A stretch of 64,000 nucleotides of DNA from Tetradesmus obliquus (lineage: Eukaryota; Chlorophyta; Chlorophyceae; Sphaeropleales; Scenedesmaceae): the NCBI GenBank assembly GCA_030272155.1, contig CP126201.1:682001-746000 (forward strand). The letters are read 5' to 3'. Below are positions 33,361 to 45,049 of the stretch, piece by piece. The translations under genes and the position numbers were made by a program. Under the pieces are notes generated by a model, which saw only the letters and a program-made list of their open reading frames with translations, did not search any database and was not told the DNA's origin. The stretch's first letter is position 1. Each line of letters opens with the position of its first letter.

Positions 33361-36300
33361 TCACACAAAGCGGCAGCTGGCCTCAGCCTCCCAGCCCCAC
33401 AGCCTGCCCTCAGTATCCTTCACTGAGGTGTACACAGTGGGCCTCCCAGCACATTCCGGTGCAGTGCTCCACTGCGGCTGCTTGTAATACCCATTACGGT
33501 ACACGCAGCGCTGGCCTCCCTCCCAGCCCCACAGCATGCCCTTCCCCGCTGCCACACTATTCACTGGGTTAGGCCTTCCCTGGCATGTGGCTGACTGTTC
33601 TGAGTCAAACGTCTCTTGGAAGCTGTTGACTGCCGCCGAGCTTACCGACCCATCATCATGACCCCGGAATGCACAGCTGCGGCCGTTCTGCCAGCCCCAA
33701 AGGTTCCCAGTCATATCGGGAATGCTGTTGCTGGCATCGGGCTGCTTCTTGCAGACGTCCGCATTGTCCCAGGTGTACTGAACGGGCTGAGGCTGACCGT
33801 CTGAGCCCTTGCTCCTGAAGGCGCAGCTCGCGCCGCCTTGCCAGCCCCATAACCTCCCAGAACGATCAGGCTCGCTGTTGCGAGGTGTCGGGACGAAGTC
33901 GCAGGTCGCTGCCATTGCCCAGACTACCGTCAGAGCTGATCCCGGTTCTGGAGGGCCTTCAGTCTCGTCGATGAAACCGGGGCGAGTCTCGGGCTCGTGG
34001 CCATCAGCTGAGACTGACTGCTGATCCGTCTCAGTGTCTGCTGCGGCGGCGGCTCCCCGTGGCTTCTGCTTCTTAGGAAGCTTGCTGACAGCAGGAGGGC
34101 TGGGTGACGGCGACGGCTGCACTTTTGCTGCAGCTGCGACGGCTGCTGTTGCAGCAGCTGCAGCCGCCGCTGCATCAGCGTCCGACACATTCAGGCTCGG
34201 CCGGAATGTTGTTGTCGGCAACAGCGGCGTACCACTTGGCTCGGTGGCGTTGCTGGAGTTGCCTGCTTCAACCGAGGGCAGCGGCGCCGGAATAACTGGC
34301 CCTGCTGTCTGCGCTGCTGCTGCTGTCACATCTGGCATGACGTTTTGGCGCAGGTATGCTGGCTCCTCGACCTCGACTGGCACTCGGAACAGCTCGCTCA
34401 TTGGCTTTGTGAGGATCTCATCTGAGTGCTGAGTGATCTTGTTGATCAGCTCAGCCTGCCGGTCAGCGTCACCGGGAGCCGGCACTGAGAATACAGTAGT
34501 CAGCACTGCAGGGGCAGGTCCCTCTTGAGTGAGCCGCCGCCCTGGCGACACTGCTGCTGCTGCTGCAAAAGCCAAAGAGCCGCTGCTGCTGCTGCTGCTG
34601 CTGCTATTTTGGTCAAGCAGGGACCGCCGCCGCGACGGCCGCACTGCTGCTGCTGCTGCTGCTGGTGCGGCAGGCTTGCTGCTGCTGCTGCTGCTGTTGC
34701 TCACGCCCGATACAGCAAGGCCGTCGCATGCCACGCTGCTGACCTTGACGCTGCTGGGAGGTATGTCCAGCGCTGAGCCGAAAGCTTTGCCAAACGTGTC
34801 CAGGAAGGCCTTGAGCGGCTGCAGCAAGCAGAAAAAAGGATAGATGAGTGAAATAATTCAGGTAGGTAAGAAATCATAAAATGAGTTGCCTGGCTACCAA
34901 GCACTTGTTCATGGATGCAGGTATAGCATGAGCGGCTGCAGTGATTATAAAGCAGCGAGGTTGGAGCAGCAGGCACCAGTGCGGTCATCAATCTGAGGAA
35001 CATGCGTGACAACAGTTGAAAGAACTGCATGGTTGCTGACCAGTAAGGGAGTGCAATGACATGCAGCAGGTACGGCTGGTCAACAGCACTATGGCTTTGC
35101 ATGCAGCAGGTACGGCTGGTCAACAGCATTACGGCTTTGCATGCAGCAGGTACGGCTGGTCAACAGCACTACGGCTTTACATGCAGCAGGTACGGCTGGT
35201 CAACAGCACTACGGCTTTGCATGCAGCAGGTACGGCTGGTCAACAGCATTACGGCTTTGCATACAGCACTACGGCTTTGCATACAGCACTACGACTTTGC
35301 ATACAGCACTCATTACGAGGCACTGTGTCACGCACTGCGTGGTCTCTTCAAATGACAGCAGCAAGTGCCCTGCTGCCAGTCACCAAGTCCTTGTCAAGTG
35401 CCGCAGATTTTGAATGCTTCTGCATCAGCTACATCACTCACCGCAGTACCACCACCGTCTCCACTCTTGCCCTTGCAAAACAGCCCGCTGCAGGTGCTGC
35501 CAGAAGCACCCTGCTGACAGCCACCCCACACCTACATTCATTAACTTCCACGTCCAACAATAAAACAAATATAAGAAAGCCACTCACCGCAGTACCGCCC
35601 GCTTCTCCTCCTTTGCCCTTGTAAAACAGCCCGCTGCAAGTGCTGCCAGCCGCATCCTGCGGCAGCTTCATATTCACACTGAAAGTCAGCGGCTCGCCAG
35701 CCGGTACTGCCAGTGGCCTCTGCTCCTGCTTGCCAACTGTCTGCCAGATTGCTAGGCCTGCTCCAGCTAGACACAGCACCAGCAGCACCGGCAGCACGTG
35801 GCACATCACACGCCTGCAGTGCTGCTGCCCGCTGAGCTTTCCGGCTGAGTGGCGGCGAGCTTTCAGGGCAGTGGGGGATGCGGCTTCATCAGCTGTGGTG
35901 CTGTCCCGGCCGCTTTTGTCCCATGCGGTCATCTTGTAGACGCCTGCAGTAGCGGCGGCGGCAGCAACAGCAGCAGCAGCAGCAGCAACAGTGGTGTGAT
36001 GACATTGCGTGAGGTGGCACACTGCAGCAGCAAATCCAGCTGTGTGGTGCTGCATCATCAGCTGCTGCTGAACCAGTTCAAAAAGGTTGCAGTTCTGCCC
36101 AGACGAGCGGTTGAACACCAAAATCCAGGCAGCGGATCAGCCCAGCAGTAAACCGTCACAAGCAGGTGCTGCAGATTGTTTAGGTCTTTGCCAGCAATTG
36201 GCAACACAGCTTACTTTACCAGCTGGAACTTGATCCAAGAACACAGAACCAGCACAACTATGCACAAATATGCACAAATATGCACATTTGCCAATTGCGC

Positions 36301-39300
36301 AACAACACATGCCAACACACACTCTCCAAAAGTGTGGCAAACGCATGCTCACACCCACGCACAGCAGCACATCCCAGGCCCGTCACATCCCCACACACAT
36401 ACGCGTGCCGCTTGGCACATACCATGTGCCATTCACTTTGTGTGGCTTTGAAGCAAAACCGGTGCTCACCTGCTAGAGCTCCCAGCCCTCTAGGTATGCA
36501 GCGCTGCCCCGCCTGCACCCTAAACACCACAATCAGCAACAGTAGTACCAATGCATCAACGCGCCACTCACCTGCTAGAGCTCCCAGCCCCCCAGCTGAT
36601 GCAGTGCTCCTCCGTTTGCGCCCCAAACGCCCAGGTCTAAACATGCCCCAAAGTAACAACACTCACCTGCCAGTGCTCCCAGCTCCCAGCTGATGCAGCG
36701 CTGCCCCTCTAGCATCATAAAAACCCAGCCACAAACATCCCAAAAAGTAACAACCCGTAAGTAACAACCACTGCCCTCCTCACCTGCTAGAGCTCCCAAG
36801 CCGCCAGCTGATGCAGCGCTGCCCCGCCTGCGAGCCTTACTGGTATCCCCTTCACCACCATCTACCCCAGTGTCAGCTGCTGCTGCTGCTGCTGTTGCTG
36901 CGCCTGCTGCTGCCGCTGCTGCCATGCCGCCGCCAGCCGATCCAGATGACAGCCTGCCAGCACGGCGGCGTGCTGTTGGTGAATCTGCTGAATCCAGCCT
37001 GATTGCTACAACAGGCTTGCGGGCGTAAGCCTTTTCTGACTCAGCCGGTGCGACGACAACTGCCGAGGTTCCCTGGTTGCTGCTGGTGCTGCTGACAGTG
37101 CTGGGCTGCATTGCAAGTGCTGCAGCTCCTGCTGCCCCTGCACCTGCCATGGCAATGGTGATCTCTGGATGCCGCAGCTGCTGCTGCTGCTGGTGCTCTG
37201 CTGCCGCTGCCGCGCGGATCGCCGAGACTTCCGAGATCTCGTCAGATCCGGTCGACAGCCGTCCAGATCCCTCGCTGTCCCGGAACATTGGACTGTGTGC
37301 TGACAGCCTGCTCGGAACTGGGCTTGGGGGCCCTGAGGCTGGAGCTAGTTGCCCTGGAAGCATCATAGGCCATAAAGGAGGAGCTGATGTGGACTGCACA
37401 GTAGCTGAAGAGGCTTCGCTGCCACTAGCAGGCTCTAGCGGCTGCTCATCGCCTGACTGAGGTGTGCCGGCAGCAAGCCGCGCCGACGCTGCTGCTGCTG
37501 CTGCTGCTGCTCCAGCCGCCGCTGCTGCAGCCAGGCTGGAGTGGCCGCTAGGGCGGCTCCAGTCCGATCTGGCAGACTGGAAGGACTGATGGCCATCAGG
37601 CGAAAAGAATGCTTCCTCATCTGGATCTAGATCAGCGAAGGTGTTCAGCATGGGCACTGAAGGTGCTGGCGCGGCCACTGCTGCTGCTGCTGCACCCGGC
37701 GCAGCAAAGGGGTTGGGCCGGCCGGCGCTGCTTCTGCTGCGGCCTTCTGAGCCGTCATCTTCTGCTGCTGCTGCCGCCGCTGCTGCTGCTGCTGGTGTGC
37801 TGTACTCAGCCTCCATACCTTCTGCTGAGTCAGCATGGGGGTCTGAAAGCTGACCAGACGAAGGAGAAGCCCTGCCGCTGCTGGCAGCACCTGCATTTCT
37901 ACTCCATAGGAAGCCACCTCCAAGCGACCACAGCCCTGCTAGCATCCCTCGCTGCTGCTGCTGCTGCCGCCTAGATGTTGCTGTACCGTCAGCGCCAGTG
38001 TCCGCAGCACCGCCTGCAAAACCCTCCTGACCTTGCTGCAGCTGCTGCCGCTGCGGCGAGCCGTCGCTGCGTGCCATCTGACTCAGCTGAGACTCGCCAT
38101 TCGGTGAGGGCGTGTTGCGTGTTGTGCCGCTGATTGGGCTACCCTCCAATGTTGTCAGATCTATTGCTGAGCCAGCCGGCCTACCGCTGGCAGCAGCAGC
38201 AGCAGAGACAGCAGCAGTAGCGAATGCTGGCGGGCCTGGCAACGGTGCAGCGCCAGATCCGGCAACAGATTCCAATGTTGGCGGCTGACTCACGCCAGAA
38301 ACTGGCGCGTCTGATGCTGGACCCCGCGGCTTGTAAGCCTGCTGCTGCTGCTCTGCTTCTACCAGCAGCTGCTGCTGCATTCTAGCGTCTGCTGCTGGTG
38401 CTTCCTGGTCGTCAGAACTGGGCCGGCCCCTAGCAGCATATGCAGCACCCAGAGCAGCAGCAAGGCCACCACCAGCAATACCTGCAGCTGCTGCTGCACC
38501 GCCTCTAGACACCGATGCTGGCTGCTGCTGCTGCTGCTGCTGCTGTACCTCTTCTGCATAGCTGTGCTCTGCTTCCAGCTGAGCAGCTGATGGTGCCATG
38601 CCCCGCTGCTGATGCACACCCCTCTGCTGCTGCTGCTGCTCTGCTGCAAGTGCATCCAGTGAGCCCCTCGACTGCCCTGCTGCTGATGACTTGGGCAGCC
38701 AGCTAGTTGCTTCGCTGCTGCTAACACAGTCCTCGCTGCTCGCTTGGTCAGACACAGGGAATGACTGCAAGCCCCCTGGCCTACCGCCGGCACTCTGGTA
38801 TACTCCAGCCCCTGCTACCCCTGCTGCTGCTGCTGCTGCTGCTGCAGCCCCTGCAGCTGCCGCAGCAGCAGGAAGCGGCGGGAACGTGCCTGAGTCGCTG
38901 ACGCGCCGCTGCTGCTGCAGCCGCCGCCGCTGCTCCTCTGCAACTACCGCAGCTATCACCGGATCCGGCATCCCGGGATCGCTCGTGCTGCTTCGCCGGC
39001 CGGGCCGCAGCGGTGTCGCGACGACGCCTTCGCCGATCGAGGGCTCGCTTCCCGCTTCGAACGAGCCCCCGCTCGCTGCGCTGCTGCCGTGCCGCACTCC
39101 TCCAGTAGGACTTGTAGGTAGCCTGCGAGGTACCCCTGGGCTCAATGCACGCCTGCTGGATGCAGCAGCAGCAGCAGCAGCAGCAGCAGCGCCTGCTGCT
39201 GTTGGGGATGTGGCCCAAGGTGCCTCTGTTGCACCCCGCATGCCAGATAGGGATCCCCTTGGGCTGGTTCCTCGAGGGCTAGTGGGGTTGCTGCGGCTGC

Positions 39301-39451
39301 GGCTTGCAGCACCAGCAGCAGCAGCTTGCGGGCTGCTGGGGTCCTCTCCTCCTGCCTGGCTGCTCCTGCCGCTGCTCTGGCCGACTGATCCAAGGTACTG
39401 CCCTTGCCGCAGCTTCACATAATCTTTGGCAATGCGAGCCGGCGAAGGAGG

Positions 39452-39482
<31 letters not shown>

Positions 39483-39609
39483 GATCCCGCTGCTGCTGCT
39501 GCTGGTTGCTGTGGTGGCATTCTGCCAACAGGTGTCCTAACGCTGCCCTGCTCAGAGATCAGCCAGGACTCTGTGGGCCCTAATGTGCCTGTGGAAGCTC
39601 CACCTGCTG

Positions 39610-39651
<42 letters not shown>

Positions 39652-39795
39652 CTGTCAGGGCTGCCTGTACATCTCCCACTGCCGATTCCGCTGCTGCTGC
39701 TGCTGGTTCAGCTGCTGCTTGTGGCGGCCGGGTCATGCGGCTGCTCAGGCCCCCAAGGGCAGCTGCATACCAGCGGGATCCTGCCAGTGCGCCTG

Positions 39796-39835
<40 letters not shown>

Positions 39836-40080
39836 GGGCGGCTTGCCTGCTCCCTGATGCGGGTCACCGGGAGCAGCAGCAGCGGGCTGTGACGATGTGC
39901 CTGCTCTACTTTCTTCCAGTGCGGCAGCATACCAGCGAGCTGCTGATGCGGCTGAGTCCGAGGTATCTGCAGGGCCGTATGACGCCACTGCCACCACCTG
40001 CGCCGTACGCTGCTGCTGCTGCTGCTGCTGGTAGCTGGCCCTCAGCCCAAGTGGTCCAGCTGGGCTGTCACCTGATTGCA

Positions 40081-40156
<76 letters not shown>

Positions 40157-43100
40157 GGAGCTATGTGTGTGCACAGCAGCGGAGTACCAGCGAGCTCCTG
40201 GAGCAGCAGAAGCCACCATGGGACCCTCGGGCTGCCGGTCACCTTGCAAGGCTGCTGCTGCTGCTGCTGTTGCTGTGCCAGAGGTGCCGATGTCATCATC
40301 ACCTGCAGAGCATACATAACAGGTTAGGGGTTCAGCAGTAGCACCGGCGCATGCCGGCATTAGTACGTCTAGTTTTTGGAGAGCTATCCAGATGTGTGTT
40401 GTGCACAGCGCAGACTCAAGTACGTGTCGCCTGTGAAAAACACTTGCAACTTGTTTCTGTCATCATAAGAAAGCTGCAGGGCACGTACTGTCATCAGATG
40501 CTGCTGCTCAACAGTCCTGGCCAGTCACACTCACTGCACAATTTGCAACACACCTGCAATTTTACAAAAGCCCTTTCCAACTGACACTGCATACAACACA
40601 TCATATTCATAAGAAAGCCAACATTAAAAGTCAAATCAAAATTTGCAATGCTGAATGCGTACCTCGATACCCGCGGGCACCAGATGACTTGCTAGGGGAG
40701 CCAGCTGACGCACCAGCAGGAGTCATCATCACCGTAGGGGGATATTCCCTGGGAGACCGCCTCGGCGCTGCTGCTGCTGCTGCTGATACGCTTGCCCTTG
40801 GCGTGGACTCAGCAGATGCCGGCACAGCACCCGCAGCAGCAAAAGGACTTGGCCTACTGCTGCTGCTGCTGCTGCTCTCACCGCCTAGCGCAGCAGCATA
40901 CCAGCGCGCAGCAGCACTGGGGGCCGCCTCTCCTGCTGCTGTTGCGGCTACTGGTGCTGGCACTGCTGCTGCCGGTGGGGCCCGCGGGGAGCCTCTAGTT
41001 AGCAGCTGGTGCACCTGCTGCTCTGTGCTAGACAGTAAGTCCACAGATGCTTTCCGCTCAAACTCGGCCCTGTATTTCTTCACTGCAGACTCGCCAGAGC
41101 CAGCTGCCTCTAACTCTGCTGCTGCGGATAGCCGGGGGCTCATGACTGATGCGCCGCTGTCGGTTTGCTGTGCTGCAGCTGGCGGCTGCGCGGCTGCAAA
41201 TGCAGAGGCATACTGCCGCACCTTACCGGATTCTGCCCGTGCTGCTGCTGCAGCAGCATCCTGCATCTCTACGTCTTCCGCTGCTGCTGCTGCTGCTGCT
41301 GCTGACTCGGATGCACCATGCTGCTCAGCTTCTGCTGGCGGGTGTGCTGATGCAAAGGCTGCGGCATAACGCTTCACAACAGACTCGCCTGCCGCTGCTG
41401 CTGATGGCCTGCCTGGTGTGGCTGCTGCTGCTGCTGCTGCTGAAGAGCCAGCTCCTAAGCGGGACCTAGAGGGGTGGGCAGGTGAGCGGAGCATCTCTTC
41501 TGTGTCTGATCCAGAGCCTGCTGCAAGGGCCGCAGCATACCTGCAAGGCATGTGATACAGTGCGCAGATGCTCTTAGTGTGATTGTACGTAGCACGTAGC
41601 TGGCTGCATTTGTGGTTGAGAGCGCAACTGTTCTCCAGTGTCTGAACCAGACCCAGCTGCAAGGGCGGCAGCATACCTGCAAGACACACAGTGCATTTGT
41701 AGAGGCATTCGCTATTGACGCGTTTGTGATCGGACATGGGAGTGTGCGTATCTCTGCAGAGACAGCTGCTGCAGCGTTGGCTGAACATGCAGACATGCTC
41801 ATGTGCCAAAAATTGTGATGATGATGCAAGGTGCATGCACAGAGCAGCATCTTCAGGCAGTGCTAGTGGAGTGGAGTGTTGTTGGGTCGCTTCGTCCTTA
41901 TGACTCATCCCTGACCACATAGCCAGCTTGCATGCCGTTGGACGAAACACATACAGGAAGGTGCCTCTCCACAAACCAGCCTTGATGCTCCCCTCCAGAG
42001 AAATGCACTTCACGCCCTAACCACAACTCTGAACTCTTGACTGGTTTTGTTTTCTACAACTCTGTGGTTTGGCTCTCAACTGCACGCCGCCAGGCTGGTG
42101 TATGCGTCCCTGCCCATAAACACCGGCTTGCTGATCATAACCGAACGAACCCTACAGACTAACCCCACATGACAGGTGCCCTAAAGCATGCGTTCCGAAG
42201 CCGCACCTGCGTGCCGCCATGCTTGTGTATGCGCCCCACAAACTCCAGCTTGCTGGACCCTGCACCACCCAAACCCTACATAATAATCCTATAACACAAA
42301 GATACCAAAACCCTGTAACCAAGTCCCTCACCTGCGTGCAGCCAGGCTGGTGTATGCGCCCCGGCCCACAAACACTGGCTTGCTGATCATGCACCACCGA
42401 AACCCAATACGGCAAACCCTTTACATAAAACCTGCAGAATGCTACAGCTGGACTCACCTGCGTGCAGCCAGGCTGGTGTGTGCCCCCCACAAACACCAAA
42501 CTGCTGACCCTGCACCGCACATGACAACTACCGGATAAACCTCAATTACATCGAGTATAACCAGTTGTGTTCAACTGCTTACCTGCGTGCAGCTAGGCTG
42601 GTGTACGCGCCCCTGCCCACAAACACCGGCTTGCTGACCCGCCCGCCAGCAGGGCTTGCTCCGCCCCCCGAGCTGCCTGAAGCACTGCTGCGGGGGCTGT
42701 CATTTGGATTGCTAAACCTCGCCCTGCCAGATGTAGCAGAAGCTCGAACCTGAGGTGCTGCAAAGCTGCTGCTGCGGCCGCCTGCAGAGCCGTGGCCTGC
42801 TCTAGATCGTTGCTGATGATGTCTACTGCTAGGGGAGCCTGGTGCATTGTGGCTGCTGCCAGATGAGGCACCAGAGCGGCCTGAGCGAGCAGAGCGTGCG
42901 GTGCGAATGGTTTCTGCCTCGGCTGAGCGCTCTGTGGCTGGTTCGCTGCGTACGCTCTCGGCAGGGCGGTGGCTGCGGCAGCAGCAAAGGCAGCAGGGTT
43001 GGCAGCGTGCATGCATCGAAACGCAGGATGCAGCAGTGCTGGTGCTTGAGAATACAGAACGCTGTGTTGCACCAGTGTCTGAGTGTAAAGGGCAAGCAAA

Positions 43101-43277
43101 TAAGCGTCCAGTTTCAGGTTGGCTTTGCCAGCAGTACATCTGCCAGTGCTGTACATAATGCTGGGCTGCACATGCCACAGCTTACCCCCTGCCGGAGCGC
43201 GAGCTGCGGCGAGACGCCCTGTTGATGGCATCTTCTGTTAGCGGAATGGGAGGGAAGCCCTCGTTGGGTTCGGCCAT
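33361..43277 (-). CDS. Giant Ala/Ser/Gln-rich single-pass membrane protein with Trp-Gly-Trp/Cys repeats (gene GH)
   Basis: Exons 43186-43277 (MAEPNEGFPPIPLTEDAINR), 42583-42972, 40663-41540, 36784-40302 (3.5 kb), 35588-35943 and 33361-34818 join with agreeing phases (2, 2, 1, 1, 0) to 2230 residues. About 1670 residues of low-complexity cytosolic-type sequence contain a recurring motif of the form R-[WY]-Y/A-A-A-[LF] (RWYAAAL, KRYAAAF, RQYASAF, KKYRAEF). One membrane segment follows a basic stretch (MCHVLPVLLVLCLAGAGLAIW, about residue 1675). The presumed outside part holds a conserved FLDTFGKAFGSALDIPP region, Ser/Ala spacers and four C-terminal repeats, each Cys...D..G.LWGW..G.SCAFR. It has the same plan and intron position as gene F. 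No family name is known to me. At least ten exon copies lie in its introns and 3' flank. Confidence 0.75.
35056..35315. repeat. 40-bp tandem minisatellite in an intron of gene GH
   Basis: At least five near-identical 40-bp units (core GCAGGTACGGCTGGTCAACA) followed by shorter partial units (ATACAGCACTACGGCTTTGC), in the intron between exons 34818 and 35588. Confidence 0.9.
35436..35505 (-). repeat. Copy of the GH exon 5 end
   Basis: About 70 bases repeat the exon end at 35586-35655, including the donor (CTCACCGCAGTACC on the plus strand), 150 bp further into the intron. Confidence 0.85.
36464..36835 (-). repeat. Four-step donor ladder at the end of GH exon 4
   Basis: The real exon end (36784-36835, encoding GSAASAGGLGALAG) is followed by three copies at 36663-36710, 36567-36615 and 36464-36515, about 100 bp apart. 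Each keeps the GTGAG donor-like boundary. Confidence 0.88.
39618..39652 (-). repeat. CTG/CAG run encoding poly-Gln
   Basis: Coding microsatellite in GH exon 4. A second run at 39797-39833 encodes poly-Ala. Confidence 0.75.
40081..40154 (-). repeat. Longest CTG/CAG run in the window
   Basis: About 24 uninterrupted CAG units on the coding strand encode poly-Gln near the start of GH exon 4. Its length suggests it varies between individuals. Confidence 0.85.
41505..41680 (-). repeat. Two copies of the GH exon 3 start
   Basis: The acceptor and first ~35 coding bases (YAAALAAGSGSDTEE) at 41505-41545 have a copy at 41640-41685, upstream in the intron on the minus strand, with a TTGCAG-like acceptor as well. 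Confidence 0.85.
42080..42625 (-). repeat. Five-step donor ladder at the end of GH exon 2
   Basis: The exon end encoding VFVGRGAYTSLAAR (42583-42625) is followed by four copies near 42460, 42333, 42207 and 42083, spaced about 125 bp. The first three keep a GTGAG/GTGCG donor-like boundary. All are more decayed with distance. Confidence 0.9.
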
Positions 43278-45049
43278 CCCGTGTGCGGGAGGCCTGGCAC
43301 AGCTGGGTGCCACAGCGCGCTCAGGCGGGCTGCATGTCGATGAAAGCCAACTATGCCTGCCAGGGCATATCAAAGTCTACGTAGCAAGTTTAATTTGTTT
43401 TCCAGTGAACCAGCAGTGTAAGACGCGAGAAGAGCGAAAACGTCTGTAAGAAAAAACCGTCTGCTGGTAGTGCCAGCAACAACAAGACTGGAGTCGGTTT
43501 CCATAAAAACAAGTTAAGATGTCCAGGAAATGTCGCCAGGTTCGCCGAGTTCTCGAGAGGGCGGTACCGCCAGGCATAACGGGTTGTGACGGTCCCGTGC
43601 CGGCAAGCTCTGTCGCACCAACTGCGATACACAACCACAGTGCATAGAGATATGTTTTACTTTTTTTTCAACCGAGCAACGTTTCACCACCGGTGTCTGC
43701 ACTGTCGCGTGCAGCACCAGCAGCATGCAAGTCGCACCCCAGTGGCAGGGGTACACCAGCGCCCAAGGAGCAAACGACTGGTACATAGAAAAGGCTGTTG
43801 CATATCACGCGATTAGTCCATATCTGTTTTCAGTTCATAGTGAGCGTGACACGTCTGTGCTCTACACATCCTGCTTCATCAAGCTGGGATGCCACAGAGT
43901 TTCTGCTCCAACAACGCAACCACAACACAACGCAGCAGATTTGAGCAGCAGATTTGAACAGCCGGTTGCCCAACCTACTGCGTCAAGTACAAAACAAACA
44001 TGCTGGGCTCCTCTGACCTCGCATCAGTCAACCTTGCCTGGCCAGGCAGCAGCACCCAGAAAGCACCCCACCCAACCTCAGCCTGAGCTGACATGCACAC
44101 CTCTTCTCTCGCACCATGCAACACCGAGCAGCAGCACCAAGCTTCCTGCAGCTTCTGGAGCGGTCAGTCAAGTGATCCAGCTGTGTGCCAACACGCACCA
44201 CAGCAGCAAGGACCACAGCAGATAGGCGATACGATAGATGGCCAGGACAATTTCACTGTGCAGCAGTTGATGCCGCTGCCATGACACCCACTCCTACTGC
44301 ATGTGCAAGCAGCAGCTCGCAACCAAACACCACCACACAGTGGTTGAGCCCACACACAACTCGTACAGGTGCAGCAAGCACACTTGCCGCAGCATACATG
44401 CGCACACAGACACGCTGTGTCTCAGCGTCAAAAGTCAGTAATGATACAACAGATGTACAACAGGTTCAAGCCGGCCACACGCAAGCCAAACCACACCTCT
44501 CCACAAGCCAACCACACACAGTACCAGCACACTGTGTTGCAGCAAAAGATGCACACCTAAGGACTGCAAAGCTACACTTGCAGCACAGATAGTATGCATA
44601 CGCACCAACAGGCTGCAGCACAAAATCCAGCGGCATGTCGGCTAGCAACACCGCAACAGCATTGCTTGCAGGTTTGCATCAGCACCTGCCACATCACACC
44701 CTGCCGCCTGCATTGCCTGGAACCTGCATGACGCAACTGCTCAGCAACAGAACCCCCGCTTGCTTCAAACACTAGTCAGATGCTTCGCAACTCAAAAGCA
44801 AGGCTGACAGCACTGCCACACCCAGACTGCAGGTGAGTGGGTCCAGCAATGCCATAGTGATAGCTGCGCTGCTTTTGCAACGTCCTCTGGCACTCCACCG
44901 CGCTGTACTGCAGCGCAGCGTGCCGCAGGTTTGATATGGCAGTAAGATGACGGCTAGGGCAGCTGCTACTGGCCTCCAGATAGTTTGACAATCAGTGGCT
45001 TCAGCGTCAGGTTGGGTATGGAACCCACTTCTTTGGTGCACTGCAGCTG
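43278..45049. other. Intergenic region between gene GH and gene I
   Basis: Upstream side of GH and 3' side of gene I, both on the minus strand. A decayed copy of the last exon of gene I lies at 44965-45040. No other supported feature. Confidence 0.45.
44965..45040 (-). repeat. 3' copy of the terminal exon of gene I
   Basis: The codons for LKPLI.KLSG..Q and the TAG that ends gene I are repeated about 80-90 bp downstream with several substitutions. Confidence 0.8.

Noticed and set aside
35056-35315. Regularly spaced 40-bp repeats resembling a CRISPR array
   Set aside because: There are no unique spacers, the units abut directly, and the host is a eukaryote with introns. It is a minisatellite.
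36811-40341. Long plus-strand open frames rich in Leu, Ala and Cys opposite gene GH
   Set aside because: They are the antisense reading of CAG runs, with no start context or domains, whereas the minus strand gives a phase-consistent gene.
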